The position numbers and the translations under genes are program-made. This document shows positions 45,638 through 57,213 of a stretch of DNA of 64,000 nucleotides, piece by piece. Under the pieces are notes generated by a model that worked only from the letters and a program-made list of their open reading frames with translations, did no database searches and had not been told where the DNA came from. The stretch spans positions 20,689,523-20,753,522 of the forward strand of contig OW388301.1 in assembly GCA_936450465.1 (NCBI GenBank). Reading direction: 5' to 3'. This stretch comes from Gibbula magus (Eukaryota > Mollusca > Gastropoda > Trochida > Trochidae). How positions within the stretch are numbered: position 1 is the stretch's first letter; every line of letters starts with the position of its first letter.

Positions 45638-46660
45638 CTTTTAGAAGTGGTAAACATAAGAACAGGAGTTCATGTAGTCTTTAACGTCGTGTATTTTCGC
45701 ATTAAAGACCCACAAACCTCGACCATATCACTTTTCGGCTTTTATTCAAGCATATTCAAAGATGACGAGGATTCCACTTGATATATGTCAATTCAACCAA
45801 TAAACACCTTTGATAACGCGTTTTTAGAACGCCGCTCAATTACGCCTCGTAAAACTTTAGGCGAGAGCGAATGCTGCGAGCTAGGCCTTGTGGCGTAATA
45901 CACAGGAGTCGCTTGGCGTCTAATGACAGAATCCACTAGAATTAGCCTTACATAACTGCTTAAATAACATATTTACCTTTGTCCTTATATAACAAAATTA
46001 CATATATACACGAAAACGTACTACAAATTGCAGCAGATGTCAACACTGTGATACGTGACAATTCTTAGCATTGCCCAATATGGCGGCGGCACGCATGTCG
46101 GATGATGAAGATGTTCAAACGTCACAGAGTTCTATTACACATTTCATAAAATTATAACGGTGTTAGCATGCCTCATTCATTGACTCATGGGTATGTTGAA
46201 TCATTTTTATTTTCTCATTCGTCCATTTGCGAAATAACATAATATATTTTCCATATTTGTGTTTATCAATGTAACGATATCTAATAAGTGATGTAGTTGC
46301 GTTATTGAAACTCTAACTTAGATAAATATTGAATAAGAGGGGTAATCTATACGACTGAACTATAACCTGAGTAATATTTTTTAAATTACAAACCAAACAA
46401 CACAAGGCCATGGCGAGTTGATCAAAGTTCTATAGTTCCAATTCTTTCATTTGAAAATGGGAAAGATACATTTTCCATATTTTTATCCGATGTGATTTAA
46501 ACATTATATTATTTCCAAAAACACATGGATTGACCACGAAACAATACATGCAATATAAAATGCAAGGCCTGGTGTATATCATGCTAGGAATATGAGAAAG
46601 TCTGATGTTTTTTAGTACAGCTCATGAGTTGTTATCCAGAAAATCTTCCTGTTCTTACTT
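45638..46660. other. About 1-kb insertion private to the gene 3 upstream region
   Basis: Relative to 22150-22190, extra DNA is present between 'TACTTTACTTTAGG' and 'TTACTTTACTTTAA'. Near its edges TAAGAACAGGA (about 45656-45666) and TCCTGTTCTTA (about 46647-46657) form an 11-bp inverted repeat, possibly TIRs. The interior has a CpG-rich patch at about 45830-46110. No transposase. Confidence 0.4.
46080..46148 (+). CDS. Possible short first-exon-like ORF (22 aa), unsupported beyond context
   Basis: ATGGCGGCGGCACGCATGTC sits in a locally CpG-rich patch and encodes an Ala-rich start then an acidic stretch 'MSDDEDVQTSQSS', ending in TAA. It resembles the N terminus of many transposase or nuclear-protein first exons, but there is no downstream exon I can identify. 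Low confidence. Confidence 0.15.
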
Positions 46661-47017
46661 TACTTTACTTTAAAAGTATCATTAAAAGTTAAATTTCTCG
46701 TTTGTACAAATTAAAAACCTTTGATTTTATTGGATTTTTTATATTGTATCAATGATATGGGTAGATGCATAGATACATAAGCTATGTAGACACAATTTCA
46801 AACGGATAACAGTAAACAGTATGGTCACAGAAGAAAAGACGTCAGGTTTCGTTGACAACTAATATCACTTTATTTGGGCTCTTTTGTTAATCTGTGTACA
46901 TTTCAAAATATTGTTTGATCAAGAAAATGGGTAGTTATTAGTATTACATAGAGTTTGTGTTCTTAATACACATCTTTTTCATACATTTTTCTCCCAGCTG
47001 GGTAACACTTTACAAGT

Positions 47018-50000
47018 ATGGCTACGAAAGGAAAGCAATCTGGTTTCGTTGACAACTGGCAGAACGGGAAAACTCTCCCTGAATGTAACCTGCACATGTT
47101 GGAGACGGAAGACTTCTGTGACGTCAGCTTCCGGGTCGGGTCAGATGGTCACGTGATCCGAGCTCACCGCTACGTCCTCGTCAGTCGGAGCTGCGTCTTC
47201 CACGCCATGTTCTGTGGTCAAATGGCGGAACAAGGGGAGATAACCATACCGGATATAGAGGCTGATGTTTTCAAGGAATTTCTAAAGTGAGTTGTGCTTC
47301 TTGTAATTAGCTCATCAGGCCTGAAAGGCCCGATGTGCTTATACCATGGCGTAAAAAGTCATTATTTTAATCAATGTAGCCGAGGTTCATGACGTCGACG
47401 AAATGTGATTCGGGGATGATCGCAGAGTCATATCACACTTACATCACTGCTGCTGGTATAACTTCAGGTAGAAAGCCCGCAACACTATTGTGGCTAGGCA
47501 TTGTAGTGAAACCTGTGAGGATCGGCTTGAACAAAAGGAAACAATAGATTAAAATTCAGCGTCCCATTACAAAACTTGTAGAACAAATCTTTACAACAAA
47601 CAGAGTTACCGAGACCCTGGCAGAATTCGAACCCCGAACCTCTTTATTCAAATTCGAGGAATGGAGTTTCTAGATATTCATCTGCTTGATATGACTACTA
47701 ATATGCTAATATGACACACTTTTCAAAGTTAAGTATATATCATTGATTCATGATGTTCAGAAATGAGCAGGAGATTCCCCAATTAGAAGGGAGGAGATAT
47801 TAAACAGCACAAAACGCTTAAAGCCCAATAAGTCATCAGGTATTGATGACATAACACCAGATCTAATTAAGAATTCGGCAGATATTATTTACTGTATTTA
47901 GAATTATTATTCAATATTATATTAGAAAAGGGCACATTTCCAACTAATTGGTCAGTTGGCATTATCGTTCCGATCCATAAAAAAGGCAGCAAGGAAAATC
48001 CAAACAACTATAGAGGCATTACACTCTTGAGTATTCTTAGCAAGGTTTTTACTGCTATCATTAACAAAAGACTAGTATCATGGGGAGAGGCAATGGATAA
48101 ACTCAGTGAATCTCAGGCAGGATTTAGGAATGGATATACTACTACTGACAATATTTTTATTTTGCAAAGTATTTTACAAAAATATTTCAACATCAAGGGT
48201 GGTAAACTGTATGCTCTCTTTGTTGATTTTGAAAAAGCTTTTGATTCAGTAGATAGAGAAAAGTTATGGTCTCTTTTTAATAACTATGGCCTTAGTCCAA
48301 AGATGAGAAAACTGATCCATAATATGTACGAAAATGTTAAAGCCTGCGTTAAAAATAACAATGAATTATCGAATTGTTTTGAACTACAGCTGGGGGTAAG
48401 ACAAGGTTGTATATTAAGTCCATTTCTATTCTTATTTTCATAAATGAATTGACAACCCAAATTGAAAGTAATTGTGAGTATGGGATACAACTACATCCAG
48501 ATATAGTACATATTTTCTTATTGCTTTTTACAGACGATATCGTGCTATTCTCTAGCTCTGTAGCAGGGTTAACAAAGAATCATCAGTGTACTAGAGACTT
48601 ATTGTGACAATTTCAAGTTAACAGTAAAAACAATCAAAACCAAAGTAGTAGTGTTCAAGAAGGGAGGGCGTTTATCAAAGAAAGAAAAATGGTGGTTCAA
48701 AGGTAAAGAATTAGACTCTGCCAGTTCATACAAATACAAATTATTTTTTAGTATATTTAGATATTTTATAATTTGAGACATTGGACAATGCATGTTAAGT
48801 ACGCTTCCATACAAGCACAAATGGTAACTTAATGTACTGGGACATTTTAATATAAGTTCATATTTTAAGATATTCGATGCCAAAATAAAGCCTATTTTAT
48901 GTACGGGGCTGAAATATGGGGTTTTGATTATTACAAAGAAATCGAAAAAGTACAATTGAAAGCCTGTAAAAGGTTTCTGGGTGTTAAATACTATACTCCT
49001 AATATAATGGTTTATGGTGAATATGGTAGATATCCAATACAGCTATTTACAAATATTAAAGCGATAAAGTATTGGTTGAAACTATTGAATATGCCTACAT
49101 ATCGACTTTTAAAAAAATGCTATAATATGATGATGTTATATATTATGATAAAAATGGGCAAAAGAACTGGGTGACTTCTGTTAGAAAATTTCTATTCACA
49201 AAAGGCTTCGGTTTTGTATGGATAAACCAATATGTTGAATCAGATGATAAGTTTATTTTTGAACTAACAAACAGGTTAAAAGGCATATATTTACAAGAAT
49301 GTTTGGAAAAGATATCACTTTCTAGTAAATGTTTTCATTACAAAATGTTTAAATCTACTTTTGAAACCGAAATCTATCTTTCATGTGTAAATGTAAAAAA
49401 GTTTAGGACAGATTTAGGCAGAATGAGATGTTCTTCACATGATTTATTTGTAGAAAGTGGACGATTCAACTCAGTCCGAAGAGAACACCGAATTTGCAGT
49501 CTTCTTGATCTTAATGAAATAGAAGATGAATATCACTTTGTTTGAGTTTGCCCTGTTTACGATTCCCTGAGAAAATTGTATATCAAAACATATTATATTG
49601 TCCATCCAAACATTTATAAATTCATATAAATATTGAATACCAAAAATAATGCACTTCTTCAAAATTTGTCGATGTTTATTTATCATGCAATGTTATTTAG
49701 AACAGAGCATATGTCAAAAAACAATATAAGTTACAAGTATCATCTTCATGTGTGTTACACGTGCACGATTATCAATGATGTAAAAGAATTGTACTACAGG
49801 CCTGTGGCCTTTCAGTACCGGAAATAAATTTAATTGAATTGAAACATATACTCAATAGAAACATTACAATACGATAACCAATATTGCTTCACATTTGCAG
49901 ATATTTGATCATATAACTGACTGTTATTAAATTCTTTGAGCCATTTTCAATTGCAAATTATCTTTCATTTTCAGGTTTCTGTACACTGACAACGTGGCTC

Positions 50001-51031
50001 TAACTGTGGAGAATTCTCCCGGTTTGCTTTACACCTCCCGGAAGTATGACGTAGATGCGCTGTTCGCTCAATGCGCATCCTATCTTGAAAAATCATTGAT
50101 AGAAGAGAACGTCTGTGAATTAATAGAAAGGTGTCATGGCTACGGAGAAGTGGATATAGAGGAAAAGGCTCTGAAGGTCTTGGAGAATTCAGGGGAGAGA
50201 ACTCTAAAGTCGTCTGGCTTTAACAAACTCTGTCCGCCATGTTTTGAGAAGTTTTTAACCTCCGACGATCTCCGGATGAAAGAAAAAGATGTTTTTGAAG
50301 CCACATTAACATGGGCCAAGGAAAGATGTAAGGAAGAAGATCTTGAACCAAGTCCAGAAAATCAGAGGAAGATTCTTGGGAACCTGATACATCAGATTCG
50401 CTTTCCTGCATTGTCCCATGCATACTTGACAAAAACCGTCCGCAAATCCCAAATTCTTACCGCCGAAGAGAGAATGACACTTGTAGACAAGATAACTAAT
50501 CCGGATGTTGATGTCACTCCATTTGTATCAAGACAAAGGAAGAACAGAATCGATGCAAAATATTACGTCAAGAGATTTAGAGACGACTTCGCAGCTAGCG
50601 ACGGGTATACTTGTACAAATACACTCGACTCAATTTCCTTTTCAACTGATAGAGATATACACTTGATAGGCTGTCAAATATATGGCCCTGTGGCTAAAAG
50701 CGAAGGATCATATGATGTCACAGTCAGGATATACAATGACCAAGGGATGAAACTTTCAGAACCCTACAGGTCATCACATATACGCTTAAAGGGCAACAGA
50801 GGAATCAGTGACGTCATGTTTCCCCATCCAGTTGCCATCCGTGCCAGACAAAAGTACGCTTTGGGTATCAAGTTGACTGGACGTAAGTGTAACTTTGGTT
50901 CAGCTGGCGTTGACACTCTTGAAGTTGAAGGTGTTACGTTTAACTTCATGAATTCAATTAAGTTCAATAATGATTGGAGAACGAGCCTTTATAGCGGGCA
51001 AATCCCATGTCTGATCTGGAGGCATTGTTGA
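47018..51031 (+). CDS. BTB-BACK-PHR protein, BTBD6-like, paralogue 3 (two coding exons)
   Basis: Exons are 47018-47286 and 49975-51031 (donor CTAAA|GTGAGT, acceptor TTTTCAG|GTTTCTG restoring an AAG codon), 441 aa. The first 75 codons are almost identical to gene 1 (5 base differences), whereas the last 43 bases of the exon carry 10. Exon 2 starts conserved ('FLYTDNVALTVENSPGLLYT') and diverges steadily through BACK and PHR ('KRFRDDFAASDGY' to 'GQIPCLIWRHC'). It keeps the full BTB-BACK-PHR plan, so a cullin-3 adaptor role is likely, probably with a different target. The leader exon begins at 46998 after CTCCCAG. Its intron differs from those of genes 1 and 2 and contains a LINE instead of MITEs. 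Of the three it is the most diverged. Confidence 0.9.
47425..47650 (-). mobile_element. Degenerate SINE in gene 3 intron
   Basis: Recognisable by 'GAAAGCCCGCAACACTATTG', 'GAAACCTGTGAGGATCGG' and 'CTGGCAGAATTCGAACCCC'. The A-box head is lost. Degeneracy is similar to 24245-24505, suggesting an old subfamily. Confidence 0.6.
47750..49830 (+). pseudogene. Degenerate LINE ORF2 (reverse transcriptase) in gene 3 intron
   Basis: 5'-truncated, sense to the gene. RT motifs appear in order across broken frames: 'IIVPIHKKGSKENPNNYRGI' (about 47960-48015), 'SQAGFRNGYTTTDNI', 'LFVDFEKAFDSVDREKLW' (motif A), 'LGVRQGCILSPFLF' (motif B, then a frameshift near 48425), 'LFTDDIVLFSS' (motif C), and a C-terminal 'ICSLLDLNEIEDEYHFV' followed by a stop. 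At least one frameshift and several stops. The tail is AAATAAATTTAATTGAATTGAA preceded by GGCC-tgt-GGCC. Motif C has Thr where Ala or Tyr is usual. Confidence 0.85.
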
Positions 51032-52560
51032 GTAGAATATACTTAACTACCAGTGACAACACAGGAGGATCATGGTGACAGTTGAATATAAAGACAATTG
51101 AATCTGTTTAATATTCATGAATGCAAACTAATGACACACACTGCTGTTCTAAACAGAACTTAAAAGCACAGTTTGGGAAATAATGGCATCCTTTAATTAT
51201 TCATACATGTTTAGTATTATTGATTTCACAGAGTGAGCATTCGTCTTAGCAAAGTTTGAATCGAAAATTATTATATGAAATAAGCATTCCGGACAAGTTC
51301 ATATCTAATCCAAGCTATTGTCATCTCTTTTGAACAACAGTGTTCTTGTTTTACAATGTTGGTGTAATTCTTGAACACGAAACGAATCATATTTGAGAAA
51401 AGTGAAATCAACAAGTATGCAAAGGCTGCTATTATATCATATACAACGGGTGTCTGTTAATTGGCGTGTAGGTAGTTGGGAGACCACCGTTTCACAAATT
51501 AATTGAATGAGCTTCTACCCAAGTGCAGATAACTCATCCTCGGGAACAATGGGGTAACCAATATTCTTCATCCTGTTGAGGATAGGACATCCTCGGTTAC
51601 CCATGGTTTTATATATGCTCCGTTACTCTCCACCCTATCAGAGAAATCTGTACTCAAATTACCTGCCCTTGGCCGGCGTGACGAAGTCAGTAACCAAAGA
51701 AAATCCTCAATAGGATAAGACGGAAATGGTCAAGGGAGATAACCGGTGACGGATGGCTGACAAAATGACCTCGCGTGCTTTGCAACGAAGTGATATAATA
51801 TGTCATTGTTTCGCAGGTCCAAGCTGCGTAGCGGTTTGATTGGCTCATGTCTGCCAAGGGCGGGTAATTTGAGTACAGATTCTTCTGATAAGGTTTCCCA
51901 TGGGTACATGATATAGTGGAGAGTAACGGAGCATATATAAAACCATGGGTAACCGAGGATGAGGTTAGGACTGATACCCCTTAACATGCAACCATTGACT
52001 GCAAGCAGGTGAGATGAAACAGTCACTCCATTGTGATGCGGATCACAGTTGATTGTAATTCAAACTCACAAATCTCAATCAAAACGGGTTGTTCAACCTA
52101 TTTGATTATCATGTCAGTTTTAAGGAATATTTGTAAGCGGACTTGTATTAACCTTCACTGCTTGTTAATGTGATTGTAAAAAATAGTTTTTTTGTACTCA
52201 TTGTTGTAAATGTGAGAGATCTACGGAGGTTGAGCTTCACTCATATTCCAAAATATACTGGACAAACATGTTAGGATTATATTGGATTTTTTTTAATAAA
52301 TGGTTCATTATATAAATGTCAGGTAATAACTACAACCTTATTCATAATTTCAAAATTTCAGCATATCCCTAAAATATTGTCCCAGTATGATTGTTGAATG
52401 CTTAAAGGATCTCCAAACTACATGCATACCATTATGTACTGGTATTGATGTTATTTAAAAATAAAACAATGTATAAACAAGAGTTATCAGAAGATGACAT
52501 ATCCCATGGGTCCCACACAATTTGTAAAACACATATTTGACAGATAATTATATATCTGCT
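51032..52560. other. 3' flank of gene 3 with one inverted-repeat element
   Basis: No gene recognised. Contains the MITE-like element 51588-51961. The remainder is AT-rich. Spurious frames, for example 51730-52026 on the minus strand, run through that element. Confidence 0.45.
51588..51961. mobile_element. MITE-like element with about 75-110-bp imperfect TIRs
   Basis: The left arm (51588-51673) contains CATCCTCGGTTACCCATGGT and GTACTCAAATTACCTGCCCT; the right arm (51856-51961) is its inverted copy with a small insertion. About 180 bp lies between them. Part of the left arm ('CATCCTCGG') also occurs just upstream at 51536. TSD not resolved. Confidence 0.65.
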
Positions 52561-52572
52561 ACTTCAGTTAGG

Positions 52573-52870
52573 GGGTAATACACATTTCACTTTTAGGTAT
52601 GATAAAAAGTTTTGGAGTGCTACTACAGAAGCGGACCTATCCCTGAACAAAGTCCAAATCCAAGACGTTTCTATGGAAACGAAAAAAAAACAATTCTCAG
52701 AAATCTCAATATCAAAAGGCACCACTTCAGATGGTGGGTAATACACATGGAAAGTTTCAACAAGATATCATGAACCGTTTTCGAGTTCTGCTCCGGAAAC
52801 GAAATGATTACGGACGGACGTACAGGGCGACGACTATATCCCACGGTATTACATACCGGTGGGATAAAAA
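52573..52870 (+). repeat. Dispersed element ending in a CCCAC..GTGGG hairpin
   Basis: Contains two copies of 'GGTAATACACAT', then GGACGGACGTACAGGGCGAC, then the stem-loop ATCCCACGGTA...TACCGGTGGGAT. Read this way, it has the same 3' architecture as the minus strand of the 6003-7120 element (GACGG.CG..ACTATATCCC, hairpin, GGGATAA), so they may be one superfamily. Confidence 0.55.
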
Positions 52871-53010
52871 GTGCATACTTAAATTTTTTTTAAACTATTA
52901 TTATTTGGGAAATATGTTACGGTCACGGACACTTTACTTTATTGTACATGAAATTATTCTGTATAATGGCTAAACAAAGTTTTCGGGTTCCATTGTTAAT
53001 TCGTTAAAGG

Positions 53011-53303
53011 GGCGGGATAGCGCAGTGGTTAGCGCGTTCGGCTATGGGTCAAGAGGTCCGGGGTTCGAATCCCGCCAACTTGTCTGCGGTAGAGAACTGT
53101 TCTACACGCAGTAAGGTTTGGGTGCAATGCTACACTGAATTTCAGCGTAGTACCACCCATGGTTCGCTAGTTCCATCAGGTTTCAACGCAATGCATAGCC
53201 ACATGGCGTTACGGGCGTTCTCTCTGTCCTGTCGTAATACTAGCAGCCGCGATATAAGTGAAATACTCTTGAAAGCGGCGTTAAACCCTAACTCACCTCA
53301 CCT
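53011..53303 (+). mobile_element. tRNA-derived SINE, plus strand
   Basis: Head GGCGGGATAGCGCAGTGGTT with A-box TAGCGCAGTGG (53018-53028) and B-box GGTTCGAATCC (53062-53072), body, and tail 'AAGCGGCGTTAAACCCTAAC' followed by TCACC repeats. The flanks TTAATTCGTTAAAG and TTAGTTCATTAAAA look like an imperfect target duplication. The internal promoter boxes are the best preserved in the window. Confidence 0.85.
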
Positions 53304-53466
53304 TAGTTCATTAAAAAGAAAGAGAGACTACGTTATTTAAATGCTTAGAGAATGTCACACATTTGCATCTTTTGAACTACGAATGCTAAATTTTATTAAT
53401 AGTCTACATGATATTCGTCCTCAAAGAACCTGTCTGAAAGTTGCAGTGAACTAATGTTCCTTTTAA

Positions 53467-53993
53467 AGGCGCTATAGCACGTTTTTTGCTGATTTTGTTA
53501 TCTCAAATTTTCCATTTATTATTAAAGTTTATACAATATATTGTTACGTTAGAGGGTAAAACATCTCATTACACGACCCGATAAACCATATTAATAGAAA
53601 ATGGTTATTCGTACTTGAAACATTGTGAGACGTATAAAGCGACAGTGGTGTGGAACTCGTCAGTGTGAGAGGTAGATGTGCAGGTCTCATGCGAATTTGA
53701 GAGTTCAGACAGCAAGATGGTTGACCATTCCATCAATGTGACAAAAGTTTACTTGGTATCGCTACATCAGTCAGATCACTTGAATAACCTTTGAGCGGCC
53801 ATTTTAATACGAAAACAATACATGTAAGATGACCATTCGAAGGGCAATCGACTTGCATGGCTTAACCGAACCATGTACATTCGTTTTGGAACTCTCTTTA
53901 TTGACTGAGGAGTATTATCTAGCCATTGGTAACACTTATTTAACTTTTCGTGAGATCACATTTTTTCAGTGAAAACGGCGTGCTATGGCGCCT
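53467..53993. mobile_element. TTAA MITE, complete member of the GCTATAGCACG family
   Basis: AGGCGCTATAGCACGTTTTT at the left, AACGGCGTGCTATGGCGCCT at the right, TTAA at 53463-53466 and 53994-53997. It is 527 bp, longer than 14154-14496, so it is closer to the parental element. Confidence 0.8.
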
Positions 53994-54360
53994 TTAAGCA
54001 TGTATTTATTAACTAATGTCTCTTTTTATAATATATAAGTCCTCACAGAATTAAATGTGTCAAAAATAAGTGTGATCTTTTTACATTTACCCGAGCCCCA
54101 GATTATAGACAAAGTGTCACGATTTTGATCAAACTTTAGTCTTATTCACAGTTTTGAGTGTGTTTATATATGTATTAAGCTGTTAGTCACGGCGTTTTTG
54201 TCAGTAAGGACACTTTAACAAATTCAATGGTCTATTACAGGAACGATTTTATGACGTCACTATTGGTGAAATACGGGAAGTCACATTGACACAATGGTGT
54301 TTCGGCAAATACATGTGCACATATGGAAAATGTTACACTGCTTATCTGTTGGGAAATGCA

Positions 54361-54880
54361 TACACATCCGTCCATCCGTCCATCCGTCCATCCGTCCATC
54401 CGTAACTTTTTCGCTTTTCGACTTCTAGAAAGCTGAAATTTTATGTGCAGACTCCTTGGCTAATAGGTATTTTAAATTGTAGATTTCGTGACCCCGAGAC
54501 CCCAAATTGGGTCACAGGGGTCACAACCTTAAAAAAACTATTTTCATCTTCTTCTCCAGGTCCAAAAGGTCTAGAGAGCTGAAATGTTGTGTGCAGACTC
54601 CTTGGCTAATGGGGATTCTAAATTGTAGATTTCGTGACCCCATGACCCCAAATAGTGTACTTATTTTCATCTTCTTTTGTCTAGAAAGCTGAAGTGTCCT
54701 TTACCAATAGGGATTCTAAGTTGTAGATTTGTTGACCCTGTGACCCCAGGGGTCATGATCTAAGAAACTATATTTTGCTTGTAAACAATGAATTACTTGA
54801 GATAACTTAAATGTTTAACCGTAGGTAGTAAATCAATGAAATCCTGAAGAGCTACAGAGCCCATGGCTTTATTTTTTACA
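54361..54880 (+). repeat. TGACC/GGTCAC element, short copy with CCGTCCAT array
   Basis: Begins with six or so CCATCCGT units, then 'AACTTTTTCGCTTTTCGACT', about three TGACC subunits, and ends GAGCTACAGAGCCCATGGCT with TTATTTTTT. It defines both ends of the family more clearly than the expanded copy at 3640-5395. Confidence 0.75.
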
Positions 54881-55160
54881 GGATTCCTTGAAATTGATAC
54901 TTAATCAAATATAACATAATACTATGATGTGTATGTACACATTTTTCAACACGATTCCATGCTGTTCCAACTCCATGTAAGAGTTTAAACGACTTATATT
55001 CAAAGAAGTTACAAAACTAGTATGTACATATTGTTCAAGACTTAGGTACAAATGCAATTCTTTATTTCCTTAAGCATACATGACCATGTCCAATACTAGA
55101 TAAAGTAGATATTCTCCATGTTCATGTTTAAAAGCACTGGCCTTTCCTTTCTCCATGCAT

Positions 55161-55962
55161 TCTCTTCCAACAGAGGTTACCCCCTTCAGATTTCCGATCC
55201 TACCATCTGTTGTTTTACGCTTGAAATCGGGGGCAGAAAGGGGGTGTCCAACTTCCCAATGCAAGGCATAACTCTTGCCAGTCTCCATTACTGGCTGATT
55301 TAGGCCTTGCAGTATTTCCTTAAGAAATCTGTGTTTAGAAATCCAGGCCCGCTATGAATTTCCAGTGCAGCGATTCACTGCCTCGACACAAGAAAGCGAG
55401 GGAAATACCGCAAGGGTTAAATCAGCCAGTAATGCAGACTGGCAAGAGTTATGCCTTGCGTTTGGAAGTTGGGGGGTGTCCTGATTGGTTGCAATTGAAT
55501 CTAGTTGTGCAATCAGCAACGCCGTTGTAAAAGTGACATTTGCCAATGACACGTCATAATGGTAAAATAAACGTAAGACCAACGTTTTCTCGTTTAATGT
55601 GTTTTCCGCGAAATATGCTATTTAATTTTGTGAAAATTTTTGATCATAAACATGCTTATGAATAACGAAGACCAAATCAGAGACAACTGCCAAAATAGTT
55701 AATTTGTGTTATTTACATCAGACATATTCGAAGGACATATGCTAATGAGAAAGACCCTTAAGAGTAAAATGCCAAGATCTTTGAAGTCACTCGATCGACT
55801 TGGCCACTGAAAGACGAGGTCTCATTGTTTTAGAAGCAGTGATAGAGGATGAAGTTCAGCTTTCCTCCGCTAGGGGAATTTGTTTCTGCTCTCGTTTTCA
55901 AGCGAAAAACAACAGAGGGTAGGATCGGAAATCTGAAGGGAGTAGCCTCTGTGGGAAGAGAA
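55161..55962. repeat. Foldback element with two nested pairs of inverted arms
   Basis: Outer arms: about 55161-55231 ('CTTCAGATTTCCGATCCTAC') and about 55882-55962 (inverted). Inner arms: about 55233-55325 ('CAAGGCATAACTCTTGCCAG') and about 55388-55478 (inverted). About 400 bp separates inner right from outer right arm, perhaps a later insertion. No coding sequence recognised. Confidence 0.7.
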
Positions 55963-56099
55963 TGTTCTCCATTATGATCCTCACTTCTTCTCTTCCAATA
56001 TCTGTTCAACTTTTAAATTCACAGTTGATATCTTACTCTACCATGTCTCACAGTACTCAAAACCAACTCAGTTAAGTAGAAAATAAATCCATAAAATAC

Positions 56100-56736
56100 G
56101 AGAATAATTGAACACAGTTCATGTCATGTGTAGATGTATCTTTTGATATTTTCAACTTCTTCACGTTTTTACTTTTCCCTGTTTCAATGGAAAAGCAACT
56201 TGTATTTTCGAGTCAGTAGCAGAACTAAAACACGGTAAGGCTTAGTTCAACGAAAATGTGAGTGTAACAATCGTCAAGTGTAGATGTGCCTTTTAGTGTT
56301 TTCAACTTCTTCTTCTCCTTTGACAAGAGACTAAGGATGCATGCCACCTGCCGAACAGTACATAGATCAAGTGAGTGAGTGAGTTATTGTTTAACGCCGC
56401 TTCGGCAGTATTGCAGCCATTAGCGGCGAACATAGATCAAGAACACGGAGACGTACGTACGAGTCTGATTTTAATTAGAATGCTTTCATTCGGGAGTTCT
56501 CATTCAAGATATAAAGTGTATCAATCCTACGCAAAAAAGAAGATTGCAACAATCATGCCCGTTTATTTGTTTAAAATTAGCAAGCGCACAGTCTATCATT
56601 TGAATTAAATTATTGATCTGAGTTGGTCTGGTCTTCATTGTATTGTGAAGACGCATGGGCGAATAATACATCCCTCAACAATATATCCTTGAATACTATC
56701 GCTGAAAAGATTTTTTTTACTATCTCGGACACCTTG
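56100..56736. other. Intergenic, with similarity to the window start and a SINE tail fragment
   Basis: 56110-56270 resembles 610-850. 56371-56428 is a SINE-tail piece (GTGAGTGAGTGAGTTATTGT, TTAACGCCGCTTCGGCAGTA). No gene. Confidence 0.5.
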
Positions 56737-57213
56737 TATATCTATATTGTGTTGTTGGGGTCACATGTGCCAAACGGTATGGATGGTGTTATTCTATCGA
56801 GAAGTACTGACTGTTAACAAAAAAATCCATTTTGTTGATAGTCGACTCTGTTAACCGACGATATAAACATAAAAGTATAAATTTCTGATCGAAAATCGGA
56901 CAATGCATCGCGTGTGGCGCGCGTCAATTAGTCAAACGTAATTTTGGAAACTTATATACAACAGACAAAAAGATGACGTTCGGGTCATATAACTAATGTG
57001 CGTGTAAATGGAACGTGTAGTTTCGGTTTCTGCACATGTATAATGATGTTGCTCGATTTTCATTGAAAGCTAGTAATTGCGATTTATTTGACGATTGGAG
57101 ATGATTAGCCTATTCAAGTCGAGTGAACTGATTTGAACTGAAATCATCACATATCGTGTTTTGGCACGTATCAAGGTCAACTATATTTATGTTATGAAAC
57201 ACATTGGATGCAT
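56737..57213. mobile_element. TTAA MITE of the AGGTACATCC family, degenerate
   Basis: Internal words shared with 15080-15569 ('GGGGTCACATGTGCCAAACG', 'GCGTGTGGCGCGCGTCAATT', 'TTTCGGTTTCTGCACATG'). The left TIR is decayed; the right reads ACACATTGGATGCATATTTAA. The oldest-looking copy in the window. Confidence 0.7.

Noticed and set aside
53011..53080. tRNA gene (also at 13412-13473 on the minus strand)
   Set aside because: A and B boxes are present, but the sequence continues into a repeated SINE body, and I could not fold a convincing anticodon arm.
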